NCBI RefSeq assembly: GCF_002850605.1
Contig: NZ_NXGB01000004.1
Coordinates: forward strand, 124,001 to 188,000
Reading direction: 5' to 3'
Length of the DNA stretch: 64,000 bases
DNA from: Pasteurella oralis
GTDB taxonomy: Bacteria; Pseudomonadota; Gammaproteobacteria; Enterobacterales; Pasteurellaceae
In this document: positions 27,019 through 36,743 of the stretch, piece after piece
How positions within the stretch are numbered: the stretch's first letter is position 1
Layout: each line of letters opens with the position of its first letter
Position numbers and translations under genes: made by a program
The notes under the pieces: model-generated
What the model saw: only the letters and a program-made list of their open reading frames with translations
The model's database searches: none
What the model was told of the DNA's origin: nothing

Positions 27019-29115
27019 ATGAAAAATAACAATAAAAACCGCGAAAAACGCTTTAATAAAGCAGGAATCATGCCGTATTTTTTTGATGAAAGAGGATTGA
27101 AAAAATACACTTCACCACAAATTAAAAGTGCGATTCTAGCGACTTTCAATGAACAGATTTCGGTCCCTTCCATCCCTTTACCGCCAGTACAAGTTTTTCG
27201 TGAAAATCGACCGCACTTTATCCGCTTAAAACTGGCAGATAAAACCCAGCGTTTGCAAGGTAAGTGGGTATTAAAGTTAGAAAACCATCGCATGTTGACA
27301 GGAAAAGTGAAAAACAACATTATTCAGCTACCTGCCAATCTACCATTAGGCTATCATCAATTAGTCTTGCACTATGCAAACAAACAAGCAGAATGCAGTC
27401 TGATTATCGCACCAACTAGCTGTTATCAACCAACAGAATTGACTCAAGGCAAAAAACTGTGGGGAACCTTCCTACAGCTCTATACGTTACGTTCTCAACA
27501 AAACTGGGGAATTGGCGATTTTGGTGATCTAAAACAATTTATTCAACATCTTGTCCCATACCAAGCTGATTTTATTGGATTAAACCCTATTCATGCCCTA
27601 TTCCCAGCCAACCCTGATTCGGTAAGCCCATATAGTCCATCTTCACGCCAATGGCTCAATATTGCCTATATTGACATTAACCAGATAACTGAATTTCAAC
27701 AAAGTGAAGACGCGCAAACTTGGTTTAACAGTACAGAAGTACAAGCTCGCTTATCAAAATTACGCTCGGAAGATTGGGTCAATTATGCCGAAGTTATCCC
27801 GTTAAAGCTGCAAGGGCTGCGTTTTGCTTTTGCTTATTTTCAACACAAAGCCAATTCAATGCGTCGTCAAGCCTTTGCTGATTTCTTAGTTCGAGGTGGT
27901 GAAAATTTACAAGTGCAAGCGACTTTCGATGCCCTCCATGCTCATTTAATGGCAAATTTCAGTGAACAATGGGGTTGGGATTTTTGGGATAAAAAATACC
28001 AAAATTACGCATCAGACGCGGTACAACAATTTAAACAAGCTAATCAAGAAACAATTCAATTCTATGCTTGGTTACAATTTATTGCAGATGAACAACTGGC
28101 GGAATGTGATGCGTTATGTAAAGCACACAACATGACTATTGGTATGTATCGTGACTTAGCAGTAGGAGTAACAGGAAGTGGTTCGGAAACTTGGGCTGAA
28201 AAGCGTTTATACTGTTTAAATGCCTCTGTCGGTGCGCCACCCGATATTCTTGGACCTCAAGGACAGAATTGGGGATTAACGCCAATGAATCCACATGTGT
28301 TACAACAACAAGCCTATCGTCCATTTATTGAGTTAATCCGCGCTAACATGCGCCATTGTGGCGCATTACGCCTTGATCATATTATGTCATTACTCCGTTT
28401 ATGGTGGATTCAAAAAGGTGATAGCGCAGTCAATGGTGCTTATGTCTCTTATCCTGTCGATGACTTAATTGCAATTTTAGCCTTAGAAAGCCAACGCCAT
28501 CAATGCTTGATTATTGGCGAAGATTTAGGCACAGTCCCTAAACAAATTGTCAGCAAATTAAAAAATGCAGGGATTTTATCTTATAAAATTTTCTACTTTG
28601 AATTTGATCAACATGGACACAGTAGGGCATTAAATGATTATCCTTATCAAGCTATGACAACGCTGAGTACTCACGATTTACCAACAATTAATGGCTATTG
28701 GCGAGGCTATGATTTTCAATTAGGACAGCGTTATGGCGTTTATCCGAATCCTGACATTTTAGCCATCTTGCAACGTGATCGTATGCAAGCAAAAAGTAAA
28801 ATTCTAGCTCGTTTAGTAGAAAATCAAATAGCGATTGAAAAAGGAATTGATGCAAGTTTGGAATCGAAGATCAGTAAAAAATTCAATCATCAGCTCCAAA
28901 GCTATGTTTCCCACGTAAGCAGTGCTTTATTTGGTTTACAACCAGAAGATTGGTTGGATATGACAGAGCCTGTCAATATTCCGGGTACTAGTATGCAATA
29001 TCCTAACTGGCGTAGACGCTTAAGCGCAGATATTCCCGATCTTTTTGCGGATAACGATATTCAACAACTACTCAATACCGTAGTGAAAAATCGACACCGC
29101 TCAACCTCTCAGTAA
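27019..29115 (+). CDS. malQ: 4-alpha-glucanotransferase (amylomaltase)
   Basis: Cytoplasmic GH77 enzyme that transfers dextrin chains between maltodextrins, feeding MalP. The 698 residues compare with 694 in E. coli. The catalytic set is visible: nucleophile Asp in ALRLDHIMSLLRLW, acid/base Glu in IIGEDLGTVP, and Asp in LSTHDLPTINGYW. The N-terminal 130 residues form the beta-sandwich extension of enterobacterial-type enzymes. An uptake sequence is in the coding region (27210-27218). Second gene of the malPQ unit. Confidence 0.97.
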   Translation: MKNNNKNREKRFNKAGIMPYFFDERGLKKYTSPQIKSAILATFNEQISVPSIPLPPVQVFRENRPHFIRLKLADKTQRLQGKWVLKLENHRMLTGKVKNNIIQLPANLPLGYHQLVLHYANKQAECSLIIAPTSCYQPTELTQGKKLWGTFLQLYTLRSQQNWGIGDFGDLKQFIQHLVPYQADFIGLNPIHALFPANPDSVSPYSPSSRQWLNIAYIDINQITEFQQSEDAQTWFNSTEVQARLSKLRSEDWVNYAEVIPLKLQGLRFAFAYFQHKANSMRRQAFADFLVRGGENLQVQATFDALHAHLMANFSEQWGWDFWDKKYQNYASDAVQQFKQANQETIQFYAWLQFIADEQLAECDALCKAHNMTIGMYRDLAVGVTGSGSETWAEKRLYCLNASVGAPPDILGPQGQNWGLTPMNPHVLQQQAYRPFIELIRANMRHCGALRLDHIMSLLRLWWIQKGDSAVNGAYVSYPVDDLIAILALESQRHQCLIIGEDLGTVPKQIVSKLKNAGILSYKIFYFEFDQHGHSRALNDYPYQAMTTLSTHDLPTINGYWRGYDFQLGQRYGVYPNPDILAILQRDRMQAKSKILARLVENQIAIEKGIDASLESKISKKFNHQLQSYVSHVSSALFGLQPEDWLDMTEPVNIPGTSMQYPNWRRRLSADIPDLFADNDIQQLLNTVVKNRHRSTSQ

Positions 29116-29126
29116 TAAAAATAGTG

Positions 29127-29160
29127 CCGCACTTTATTCCAGCTAAAGTGCGGTCAGTTT
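29127..29160. terminator. Bidirectional terminator between convergent malQ and dprA
   Basis: A 10-bp stem (CCGCACTTTA / TAAAGTGCGG) with a 7-base loop lies 12 bp after the malQ stop and 10 bp from the dprA stop. The right arm is an exact uptake sequence (29146-29154); the left arm has one changed base (GCCGCACTT). Confidence 0.8.
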
Positions 29161-29169
29161 TAGCAAAAT

Positions 29170-30318
29170 TTAAGCGCGTCTATACAATCCATTTTCAGTA
29201 ACAATCAACGTTTGTAGTTCCAACTCCAGTAACTGGCTCAATAAGCTATCTATGGATAAATTCAGTTGTTGCGCCAACTCATCAATCCCAACTGGATTAT
29301 AACCAATCTGTGCAAACAGTTCTGGATAAGCAGGATCAATACTGATATCTGCCTGCTTCATATTAGCTGAACTCAGCAAAGGTGTCATTGGTACCTCTGT
29401 TGAAGAAGGCAGAGAAGATTGTGTGGTGGTCATAGTGCAAATATCAACGCCATATAGTGAAAGGTTTTCTAAAATATCCTGCACATTTTCCACTAACAGT
29501 GCACCTTGTTTAATCAATTGATGGCAACCTCGACTGCATTCATTTTGAATATGACTTGGTAAGGCAAAAACATCTCGATTTTGTTCTAACGCATAGCGCG
29601 CGGTAATTAATGAGCCACTGCGCTCATTGGCTTCAATGACTAACGTACCTAAAGATAAACCACTAATAATCCGATTACGACGTGGAAAATTTTCTGCCAT
29701 TGGTGGTTGATTTGGTAAAAATTCTGACACTAAAACACCACCATATTCCACAATAGTAGTGGCTAAATGTCGATGTTGATAAGGATAGATATACTCTAAA
29801 CCACTTCCTAAGACCGCAATAGTTTTGCCCTGTATATCCACTACTGCTTGGTGACAAAAACCATCAATGCCCAATGCTAATCCACTCGTTACGACCAAAT
29901 TTGCTAAAGTTAACTCTGTTGCAAAATGTTTTGCCCAATATTCGCCATAGGAGGAGCAATGCCGGCTTCCCACTATAGCCACTTGGGGCTGTGACAGCAC
30001 TGAAAGCTCCCCTTGCACAAATAACAATGGCGGCGCGCCATCAACTTGCTGTAATAAATAAGGATATTGAGGTTGCAAATAATGCACAATTTGATTACCT
30101 GCTTGCTCTGCCCAACGTAACGCAGGCTCGATGTATTTCATTTCTGGTTGCAACCAACGCCGAATTTGCTGTGCTGTCCAACCTAATTGTTTTAAAGCGT
30201 AAGTATCATATTGCACCAGATCATCAATATTCACTTGCGTTAACAAATGTTGAATACGTGTTGCACCTAATCGCGGAATTTGACTAAGGCGTAGTAACAG
30301 ATTAATTACTTGATCCAT
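29170..30318 (-). CDS. dprA: DNA processing protein DprA
   Basis: Protects incoming single-stranded DNA during natural transformation and loads RecA. The 382 residues have a helix-hairpin-helix-like N-terminus ([20 protein letters not shown]). The central Rossmann-like domain carries [38 protein letters not shown] and [20 protein letters not shown]. The C-terminal winged-helix DML1-like domain is typical of Pasteurellaceae and enterobacterial forms. With the many uptake sequences it supports natural competence. A CRP-type site lies about 75-95 bp upstream. Confidence 0.97.
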   Translation of the reverse strand: MDQVINLLLRLSQIPRLGATRIQHLLTQVNIDDLVQYDTYALKQLGWTAQQIRRWLQPEMKYIEPALRWAEQAGNQIVHYLQPQYPYLLQQVDGAPPLLFVQGELSVLSQPQVAIVGSRHCSSYGEYWAKHFATELTLANLVVTSGLALGIDGFCHQAVVDIQGKTIAVLGSGLEYIYPYQHRHLATTIVEYGGVLVSEFLPNQPPMAENFPRRNRIISGLSLGTLVIEANERSGSLITARYALEQNRDVFALPSHIQNECSRGCHQLIKQGALLVENVQDILENLSLYGVDICTMTTTQSSLPSSTEVPMTPLLSSANMKQADISIDPAYPELFAQIGYNPVGIDELAQQLNLSIDSLLSQLLELELQTLIVTENGLYRRA

Positions 30319-30390
30319 CAGACTTTACTCTTTACAAAAGAAAAAGAGTGTAAAGTGCGGTCAATTTTTACTCTATTTTAATTCTATGAA

Positions 30391-30411
30391 TTTGTGAATG
30401 AGATCGAGAAA
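30391..30411 (-). promoter_or_regulatory. Candidate CRP/CRP-S site of dprA
   Basis: TTTGTGA and TCGAGAAA half-sites are separated by 6 bases, centred at 30401. The left half fits the ordinary CRP core TGTGA. The right half begins TCG, as in the Sxy-dependent CRP-S form (TGCGA-N6-TCGCA) that controls competence genes, dprA included, in H. influenzae. The match is imperfect. Confidence 0.4.
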
Positions 30412-30444
30412 TAAAAAAATCTGCAACTCAAAGAGGTGCAGATT
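30412..30444 (-). terminator. Terminator of the nap operon
   Basis: A stem of AATCTGCA-x-CTC / GAG-x-TGCAGATT around AAA lies 31 bp after napC. On the minus strand it is followed by TTTTTTTAT. Confidence 0.88.
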
Positions 30445-30474
30445 AAGGTGAGAGAAACAAGTGAGGGAAAATAA

Positions 30475-31068
30475 TTATTTTTGTTCTACGCTAAAACCAG
30501 ATTCAATGCCGCTCATATCTGGTAATTGGTGAGCAATACCTTTATGACAATCAATACAGGTTTTACCTTCTTGTACCGCCAAGCTATGCATTTTTTCAGC
30601 CACTGTTTTTTGTTGACTGAAATCCATATTTTCAAAATTATGGCAGTTACGACATTCTTGTGAATCATTTGCTTTCAATCTTGCCCATTCACGTTCTGCC
30701 ATATGTAAACGGCGTGAATTAAATTTATCAATAGTATCTGTATAGCCCATTAGGTGTGCATAAACCTCACGACTGGCTTGTAATTTACGAATCATTTTTG
30801 GAATAAATTCGTGTGGTACATGACAATCTGGGCACGTGGCTTTCACGCCACTGCGGTTTTGGTAATGGGCTGTATGCAAATATTCTGGATAAACATCATT
30901 ACTATGGCAACTCACACAAAACTCTTCTGTATTTGTTTGCTCCATACCATAGTTAAAGCCAACCCACGAAACTATCCCAGCAATAAAAGCGAGAGTAATC
31001 AAAGTTCCTACTGCAATACGACTTGGCGTGCGGAACCATTTCCAAAAGCGTTTAATTAAGTTCAACAT
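30475..31068 (-). CDS. napC: Cytochrome c-type protein NapC
   Basis: Membrane-anchored tetrahaem cytochrome that passes electrons from menaquinol to NapB/NapA. One N-terminal membrane helix (about 18-40) precedes a periplasmic domain. That domain has four CxxCH haem sites: CVSCH, CPDCH, CRNCH and CIDCH. The 197 residues fit the NapC/NirT family. Last gene of napFDAGHBC, 15 bp after napB. Needs the cytochrome c maturation system, which is not in this window. Confidence 0.97.
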   Translation of the reverse strand: MLNLIKRFWKWFRTPSRIAVGTLITLAFIAGIVSWVGFNYGMEQTNTEEFCVSCHSNDVYPEYLHTAHYQNRSGVKATCPDCHVPHEFIPKMIRKLQASREVYAHLMGYTDTIDKFNSRRLHMAEREWARLKANDSQECRNCHNFENMDFSQQKTVAEKMHSLAVQEGKTCIDCHKGIAHQLPDMSGIESGFSVEQK

Positions 31069-31083
31069 AATTCAATCCTTAAC

Positions 31084-31509
31084 TTATTTGCCGAAGCCAG
31101 CCATTGGTTTAAATTCATTTTGAACAATTGGTTCCACATCAGATTGAGAAACGTGACATTGCAAACAGAAATAACGACGTGGAGAAGTACCACCAATAAT
31201 ATTACCATCACGATCCATAAAGTGGGTTGGACTAATACGAGTTGCTCCTGTCACACGTGAAGCTTCTGGACTATGACAAGTTAAACATTGGTTAATGTTT
31301 TTAGTCACTTGGTAATTTTTAGTCGCATGCGGCACCATTGGTGGCTGATTAACATAGTTCAACGGCGCTAAACCACTTTCTTTTGGTGCACTGTGAAATG
31401 CAGGTGCAATATACTCTGGTGAATCTTGTATACCATGTCCAACTTTCACATCCTCAGCTTGTGCAGCGAAAGCAAAAAGTGCGGTTAAAATTAAGATACT
31501 TTTTTTCAT
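31084..31509 (-). CDS. napB: Periplasmic nitrate reductase small subunit NapB
   Basis: Dihaem cytochrome c that delivers electrons to NapA in the periplasm. A signal peptide (MKKSILILTALFAFAAQA) is followed by two haem sites, CLTCH and CLQCH, and the typical YFCLQCHVSQSDVEPIVQNEF region. I use the ATG at 31509 (141 residues), which has GGAG upstream; a GTG three codons earlier overlaps the napH stop. napH and napB nearly overlap, so they are co-translated. Confidence 0.96.
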   Translation of the reverse strand: MKKSILILTALFAFAAQAEDVKVGHGIQDSPEYIAPAFHSAPKESGLAPLNYVNQPPMVPHATKNYQVTKNINQCLTCHSPEASRVTGATRISPTHFMDRDGNIIGGTSPRRYFCLQCHVSQSDVEPIVQNEFKPMAGFGK

Positions 31510-31514
31510 TTTGA

Positions 31515-32390
31515 TCACTCCCCCGAATGATTAACTGAATTATTAAATCGAGTTGTAAAGATAAATACTTTTTCAGGGCAAACGTCGATACAACGTCCAC
31601 AACTGATACAATCTTTTGAAAGCACTAATGGGCTTTCATTATTTTTTCCATGTAAAGGTGCGCGTAACACTTGTGGTTCTGGGCAGACGTTATAACAATC
31701 CATGCAATTATCACATTGACTACGATGTTCCACTTTAATACGCAATATCCCTTTCGCGCCAATAACACCGTAGGCTGCACCAATTGGGCATAAGTGCCCA
31801 CACCAACCATGTTCAACAATAAATAAATCAAATAAAAAAACCGCTAAAACTAGCCAAGCTGTTGCGCCAAAACCATAAATCAAAGCACGTCCTAACGCAG
31901 CGACTGGATTTAACCATTCCCACAATAATAAGCCACTCACAGCGCTACCAACCAAAATCATGAGCAAAATACCATAACGTAATCCACGTGGTATTTTCGC
32001 TGACTGGCGAATACCTAATTTACGTCGTAGCCAAGCAGAAACATCAGTGACAACATTTAATGGACAAACCCAAGCACAAAACACACGACTACCAAGCAAT
32101 GCATAGCTACCAATTACGATGACAACACCTAACAATGCGGTCATTGTTGGTACAAATCCTGTCGCAAGGCTTTCTGCCATAATTAAGGGATCAGACATTG
32201 GAATGAGATCTAAAAAAAGGCTACTACTATAATTCCCTTTTAGAATCCATACGCCCAAATAAGGTCCACTTAAAAACATAGCTAAGATACTAAGCTGGAT
32301 TAAACGTCGCCAAAATAAAAAGCGATTTACATACCACCAGCCTAATTTTTCGCGTGCTTCTTTACCTGCATATTTCGGTGAATTTGCCAT
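31515..32390 (-). CDS. napH: Quinol dehydrogenase membrane component NapH
   Basis: With NapG forms a second quinol-oxidising branch feeding nitrate reductase. The 291 residues (ATG at 32390, [15 protein letters not shown]) include four membrane helices and two conserved CxxxCP elements (CAWVCPLN, CGHLCPIG). Two C-terminal 4Fe-4S ferredoxin clusters follow (CDNCMDCYNVCP and CISCGRCIDVCP). The start overlaps the napG stop as TAATG. A longer reading would run 28 codons into napG and is unlikely. Confidence 0.96.
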   Translation of the reverse strand: MANSPKYAGKEAREKLGWWYVNRFLFWRRLIQLSILAMFLSGPYLGVWILKGNYSSSLFLDLIPMSDPLIMAESLATGFVPTMTALLGVVIVIGSYALLGSRVFCAWVCPLNVVTDVSAWLRRKLGIRQSAKIPRGLRYGILLMILVGSAVSGLLLWEWLNPVAALGRALIYGFGATAWLVLAVFLFDLFIVEHGWCGHLCPIGAAYGVIGAKGILRIKVEHRSQCDNCMDCYNVCPEPQVLRAPLHGKNNESPLVLSKDCISCGRCIDVCPEKVFIFTTRFNNSVNHSGE

Positions 32391-33142
32391 TACAAACTCT
32401 CCGGTAAACGAGTTGGTAGAGTAATAATCCCTTCTGGGGCAAGTGAATGCCCTGCTTTTTCTTTCTCTTCCCAACCTAAACGATAATGTTGTCCTAACAT
32501 GCCTTTTGCTAAATCCATTGGTAGCACTTTGATTGCCGCCACTTCAAGTACACAAGCTTCTTCACATTTACCACAACCCGTACAAGCGTTCGAATGTACG
32601 GTAGGAATAAACTTTGCATGCTTATCTGAACGATCATTATGTTGCATTTCAAGGGTAATCGCTTTGCCAATCAATGGACAAATCCGATAACACACATCAC
32701 AACGTAATCCTTGCCAATTTAAACAAGTCTCTTGATCGAGCAACACGGATAATCCCATACGTGCTTCATTAATATCTGTCGCTTGATTATCTAATGCACC
32801 TGTTGGACAGGCTTTAGCACAAGGAATGTCCTCGCACATTTCGCAAGGTTTATCACGGGCAATAAAATAAGGCGTTCCTGCTTCCATTGGTGATAATAAC
32901 GATGCCAAATGCAGCATATCGTAAGGACAAGCTTGAACACATTGTCCACAACGAATACATGCTGCTGAAAACGCTTGATCGTCAGCAATCGCAAAGGGTG
33001 GACGTAATGCAACGCCTTCACGCGCTAAGCTTTGTTTCTGTTGTAACCCTAATAACAAGCCAACCCCTGCCAGCCCACATGCAGTGCGGGTAGCCTCTTT
33101 AAAAAATCGACGACGTTCAGGACTCACAACAAGTTTTTTCAT
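32390..33142 (-). CDS. napG: Ferredoxin-type protein NapG
   Basis: Periplasmic iron-sulfur protein carrying electrons from NapH toward NapC/NapA. The N-terminus has a twin-arginine type signal (RRRFFKEA followed by a hydrophobic stretch). Four 4Fe-4S motifs follow: [26 protein letters not shown], a third with CDVCYRICP, and [12 protein letters not shown]. The ATG at 33142 (250 residues) is preferred to a GTG six codons upstream that lies within an uptake sequence. It overlaps napH by one base. Confidence 0.95.
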   Translation of the reverse strand: MKKLVVSPERRRFFKEATRTACGLAGVGLLLGLQQKQSLAREGVALRPPFAIADDQAFSAACIRCGQCVQACPYDMLHLASLLSPMEAGTPYFIARDKPCEMCEDIPCAKACPTGALDNQATDINEARMGLSVLLDQETCLNWQGLRCDVCYRICPLIGKAITLEMQHNDRSDKHAKFIPTVHSNACTGCGKCEEACVLEVAAIKVLPMDLAKGMLGQHYRLGWEEKEKAGHSLAPEGIITLPTRLPESL

Positions 33143-33153
33143 TTGGTTTTCTA

Positions 33154-33185
33154 ACCGCACTTGTGATTAACATATCAAGTGCGGT
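33154..33185. repeat. Inverted uptake-sequence pair between napA and napG
   Basis: Two exact uptake sequences face each other (33154-33162 and 33177-33185). They form a stem of about ten base pairs (ACCGCACTTG / CAAGTGCGGT) with a 12-base loop, without a clear T run. It lies inside the operon, between napA and napG, so it could be a partial terminator or a message-stability element. Confidence 0.75.
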
Positions 33186-33208
33186 CATTCCTCATTAAAT
33201 TTAACGAA

Positions 33209-35701
33209 TTACGCTTTTTCCACTTTTACTGCACATTTTTTGAAGTCAGTTTCTTTTGAAATTGGATCAGTTGCATCTAACGTTAAATAGTTCGCTAACT
33301 GACCTGCATCAAAGAATGTGGTATAGACCAAACCTTGTGGCACTTTGTTACGACCGCGGGTATCTAAGTGAGAAATAATTTCACCACGACGTGAACTTAC
33401 TTTTACTTTATCACCATGGCGTAAACCTCGTGCTTTCGCATCTAATGGGTGCATCCAAACTAAGTTATTTGGGAATGAACGGTGTAATTCTGGTACACGG
33501 CGCGTCATTGTTCCAGTATGCCAATGTTCAAGTACACGACCTGTACTTAACCATAAATCATATTCTGCATCTGGTGCTTCTGCTGGTGGCTCATAAGGTA
33601 CAGCAAGAATAATTGCTCGTTTATCTGGATAACCATAAAACGCCACACCTTCGCCTTCTTTGACATAAGGGTCATAACCTTCACGGTAACGCCATAAGGT
33701 TTCTTTACCATCAACTACAGGCCAGCGTAAACCACGTGTTTTGTGATAAACCTCAAAATCAGCTAAATCATGGGCATGACCACGACCAAATACCGCATAT
33801 TCTTCAAATAAACCTTTTTGTAGATAGAAGCCAAAATGTTCTGCCTCATCATTCATATAACCTGGTTTATCTGTTGGTACTTCGAATTTATCAACTTGAC
33901 CATTGCGGAATAACACTTCATAAAGCGTTTTACCTTTATATTCTGGATTTGCCGCTAAAACCTCTGCTGGCCACATTTCATCTGTCGTGAAATATTTAGA
34001 AAACTCGACTAATTGCCATACATCAGACTTCGACTCACCTGGCGCTTTTACTTGTTGATACCAGAATTGTGTACGACGCTCTGCATTACCATAAGCCCCT
34101 TCTTTTTCTACCCACATTGCCGTTGGCAGAATTAAGTCAGCCGCTAACGCAGAAACTGTTGGGTATGGATCTGACACGATAATAAAATTCTCTTCATCAC
34201 GCCAACCTGGGAAACGCTCTTGGTTAATGTTTGGACCACCTTGCATGTTGTTGGTACACATTTGCCATAACACGTTCATTTTCTTATCTTTTAAAGCACG
34301 GTCTTGCGCCACCGCATGATAGCCTACTTGAGTTTGAATTACGCCTTTTGGTAATTTCCAAAGTTTTTCTGCTTTTTCCACATGTTTTGGATTAGTCACC
34401 ACTAAGTCTGCTGGTAAACGGTGTGCAAAGGTACCTACTTCACGCGCCGTACCGCAAGCAGATGGTTGACCCGTTAATGAGAATGGACCACAACCTGGTT
34501 TTGAAATTTTACCGGTTAAGAGGTGAATGTTATAGATTAAGTGGTTCGCCCACACACCACGTGTATGCTGGTTAAAGCCCATCGTCCAGAATGACACGAT
34601 ATTCAGTTTTGGATCAGCATACATTTTCGCTAATGCTTCAAGCTGTTCTTTTGGTACACCTGAAATTTCATGCGCTTTTTCAAGTGTGTATGGTGCAACT
34701 AATTTTTTATATTCTTCGAAATCACTGTCGTGCATTTTGCCCGCAGTTTTCACATTTTTCGCTGCCTGCTCTAATGGGTGTGTTTCACGTAAACCATAAC
34801 CAATATCCGTTTCACCACGTTTAAATTTAGTGTGTTTTTGGATAAAGTCATTATCAATTGCATTATGCTCAATCAAATAATTAGCAATGTAGTTCATAAT
34901 AGCCAAATCTGATTGCGGTGTGAAAATCATACCTAAGTCAGCTAATTCAAATGAACGGTGTTCAAAAGTAGAAAGTACAGCAACTTTTACATCAGGATGA
35001 GATAAACGGCGATCAGAAATACGTGACCATAAAATTGGGTGCATTTCTGCCATATTTGAACCCCAAAGTACGAATGCATCTGCTCTTTCGATATCATCGT
35101 AACAGCCCATTGGTTCATCCATACCAAAAGTACGCATAAACGCAACAGCAGCTGATGCCATACAATGACGCGCATTTGGGTCGATATTATTTGAACGTAA
35201 GCCTGCTTTAAATAATTTTGATTTTGCAATACCTTCAAAAATCGTTGATTGACCTGAAGTAAACATACCTGCCCCATTAGGTCCTTTTTCTTTCAACGCT
35301 TTTTTGAATTTTTCCGCCATGATAGTAAAGGCTTGATCCCAAGAAACAGGCGTGAACTCACCATTTTTATCAAATTTACCATTTTTCATACGCAACATGG
35401 GCGATGTTAAACGGTCTTTACCATACATGATTTTTGGTAAGAAATAACCTTTGATACAGTTTAAGCCACGATTTACTTCCGCATCAGGATCGCCTTGTGA
35501 AGCGACAACGCGCCCATTTTGAGTTCCAACTAGCACACTACAACCTGTACCACAGAAACGACAAGGCGCTTTATCCCATTTAATGGTTTTATCGGTTGCT
35601 GCTTCCACGTTTTTGACTGGAATAGCTAACCCAGCTACCGCCGCAGCGGCAACAGCTGCATTGGTTTTCATAAAGTCACGACGACTTAAATTCATACTCA
35701 T
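33209..35701 (-). CDS. napA: Periplasmic nitrate reductase catalytic subunit NapA
   Basis: Reduces nitrate to nitrite in the periplasm using bis-MGD molybdenum and one 4Fe-4S cluster. The 830 residues start with a Tat signal (SRRDFMK, then an alanine-rich stretch). Cluster ligands are Cys47, Cys50, Cys54 and Cys82; the molybdenum ligand is Cys180 in [23 protein letters not shown] and the C-terminal dinucleotide-binding domain ([16 protein letters not shown]) are conserved. GGGGG lies 7 bases before the ATG at 35701. NapD (upstream gene) is its Tat chaperone. Confidence 0.98.
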   Translation of the reverse strand: MSMNLSRRDFMKTNAAVAAAAVAGLAIPVKNVEAATDKTIKWDKAPCRFCGTGCSVLVGTQNGRVVASQGDPDAEVNRGLNCIKGYFLPKIMYGKDRLTSPMLRMKNGKFDKNGEFTPVSWDQAFTIMAEKFKKALKEKGPNGAGMFTSGQSTIFEGIAKSKLFKAGLRSNNIDPNARHCMASAAVAFMRTFGMDEPMGCYDDIERADAFVLWGSNMAEMHPILWSRISDRRLSHPDVKVAVLSTFEHRSFELADLGMIFTPQSDLAIMNYIANYLIEHNAIDNDFIQKHTKFKRGETDIGYGLRETHPLEQAAKNVKTAGKMHDSDFEEYKKLVAPYTLEKAHEISGVPKEQLEALAKMYADPKLNIVSFWTMGFNQHTRGVWANHLIYNIHLLTGKISKPGCGPFSLTGQPSACGTAREVGTFAHRLPADLVVTNPKHVEKAEKLWKLPKGVIQTQVGYHAVAQDRALKDKKMNVLWQMCTNNMQGGPNINQERFPGWRDEENFIIVSDPYPTVSALAADLILPTAMWVEKEGAYGNAERRTQFWYQQVKAPGESKSDVWQLVEFSKYFTTDEMWPAEVLAANPEYKGKTLYEVLFRNGQVDKFEVPTDKPGYMNDEAEHFGFYLQKGLFEEYAVFGRGHAHDLADFEVYHKTRGLRWPVVDGKETLWRYREGYDPYVKEGEGVAFYGYPDKRAIILAVPYEPPAEAPDAEYDLWLSTGRVLEHWHTGTMTRRVPELHRSFPNNLVWMHPLDAKARGLRHGDKVKVSSRRGEIISHLDTRGRNKVPQGLVYTTFFDAGQLANYLTLDATDPISKETDFKKCAVKVEKA

Positions 35702-35739
35702 AGCGTTTCCCCCACTATATTGAATTATTTTATGTTTTA

Positions 35740-36012
35740 TTAATTTTCATCTTGTTGATGGTAAACCAAAGACACATCGATCACCCCATCAATATCTCTT
35801 GTCGCTTCCATTTGCTGGTGTAATACTTGTTTATCATGTGATTGCATCACGACAACAAGTTTACCCGTCTTCGCATCAAAGACTGGGATCTCAGTATGCG
35901 GCATAGCTAAAAGTGCGGTCTGAATTGCCGCAATTTTTTGTGGATTGCCTTGGACCACTAACCCACACACATGCCAGTCTTGTGCATTTTCCATTGTGAT
36001 TTGTTCAGTCAT
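35740..36012 (-). CDS. napD: NapD chaperone of NapA
   Basis: Small cytoplasmic protein that binds the NapA Tat signal and holds export until the cofactor is inserted. The 90 residues carry the ferredoxin-like fold expected of the family, with WHVCGLVVQ near the start, [15 protein letters not shown] in the middle and [10 protein letters not shown] near the end. Its ATG comes directly after the napF stop (TAAATG). An uptake sequence lies inside (35911-35919). Confidence 0.95.
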   Translation of the reverse strand: MTEQITMENAQDWHVCGLVVQGNPQKIAAIQTALLAMPHTEIPVFDAKTGKLVVVMQSHDKQVLHQQMEATRDIDGVIDVSLVYHQQDEN

Positions 36013-36549
36013 TTACTTTCCCAATTCATTTGCTGTAAATAACACTTTAATTGCTGAAACAGGACAGCCTTTGATACATGCGCCACAACCATTACAACTT
36101 TCAAGATCAAGTATTGGTTGTGAAACACCACCTAACTGACGTTTAAAACGAATTGCACGCATTTCACAGCTATCTTCACAGCTTCGACATTCAACCGATT
36201 TTTGTGTTAAACAATTTGCAGTAATTTCAATTTGGTGAAACCAAGCTGGCTCGCTTGTTGATCTAAAAATGGGCTGTGAGCAAGCATCAACACATTGTTG
36301 ACAAAAAGTGCATTCGCCTCGACTAAATTGAACTTCAGGAAAACCACCATCACCTTTAATAAGAATTTTTGTTTCACAGATTTGGATACAAGCATCACAA
36401 CGGGTGCAACCTTGAATAAAACGATCATGTTCAATCGCCCAAGGTGGACGAATGCCCTGAAAACCTTGCTGTTTAACTTGCTCTGATTGTAGTGAAGTTA
36501 AAAACTGCCCGCGTAAAAAATTGCGGCGAGGTAAGTTTTCAACAGTCAT
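36013..36549 (-). CDS. napF: Ferredoxin-type protein NapF
   Basis: Cytoplasmic iron-sulfur protein of the nap system, thought to help mature NapA. The 178 residues (ATG at 36549, MTVENLPRRNFLRG, with AAGGA upstream) hold four cysteine clusters: CTRCDACIQIC, CTFCQQCVDAC, CRSCEDSC and CNGCGACIKGCP. A start 13 codons earlier is possible but less likely. First gene of napFDAGHBC; the operon promoter lies in the 194-bp gap shared with narQ. Confidence 0.95.
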   Translation of the reverse strand: MTVENLPRRNFLRGQFLTSLQSEQVKQQGFQGIRPPWAIEHDRFIQGCTRCDACIQICETKILIKGDGGFPEVQFSRGECTFCQQCVDACSQPIFRSTSEPAWFHQIEITANCLTQKSVECRSCEDSCEMRAIRFKRQLGGVSQPILDLESCNGCGACIKGCPVSAIKVLFTANELGK

Positions 36550-36628
36550 TACACATTCCTTCAGTTTAGCCTTTTTTAGACCTGCCATTATGAAGAGAGG
36601 GGTTAAAATTCATACTACCCAAATTGAG

Positions 36629-36668
36629 TATTTAAAGGAAAACTCACGCTTTTCTTGTGCTAGATCAA
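36629..36668 (-). promoter_or_regulatory. FNR-type site and -10 element of the nap promoter
   Basis: On the minus strand TTGAT-CTAG-CACAA (36655-36668) has one perfect FNR half-site and three of five bases in the other; the consensus is TTGAT-N4-ATCAA. A -10-like TAAATA (36629-36634) is centred 30 bp downstream, the spacing of a class II FNR promoter. An inverted pair TACCCAA / TTGAGTA (36616-36630) next to it resembles NarP heptamers, but its 1-base spacing is not the usual two. Confidence 0.55.
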
Positions 36669-36743
36669 TTTTTATTTACAGGTAAAAAAACACGCATTTT
36701 TTTGTTAAACTAATGGCTTCATTTCCGAGCAAAAAGGTGGCTT

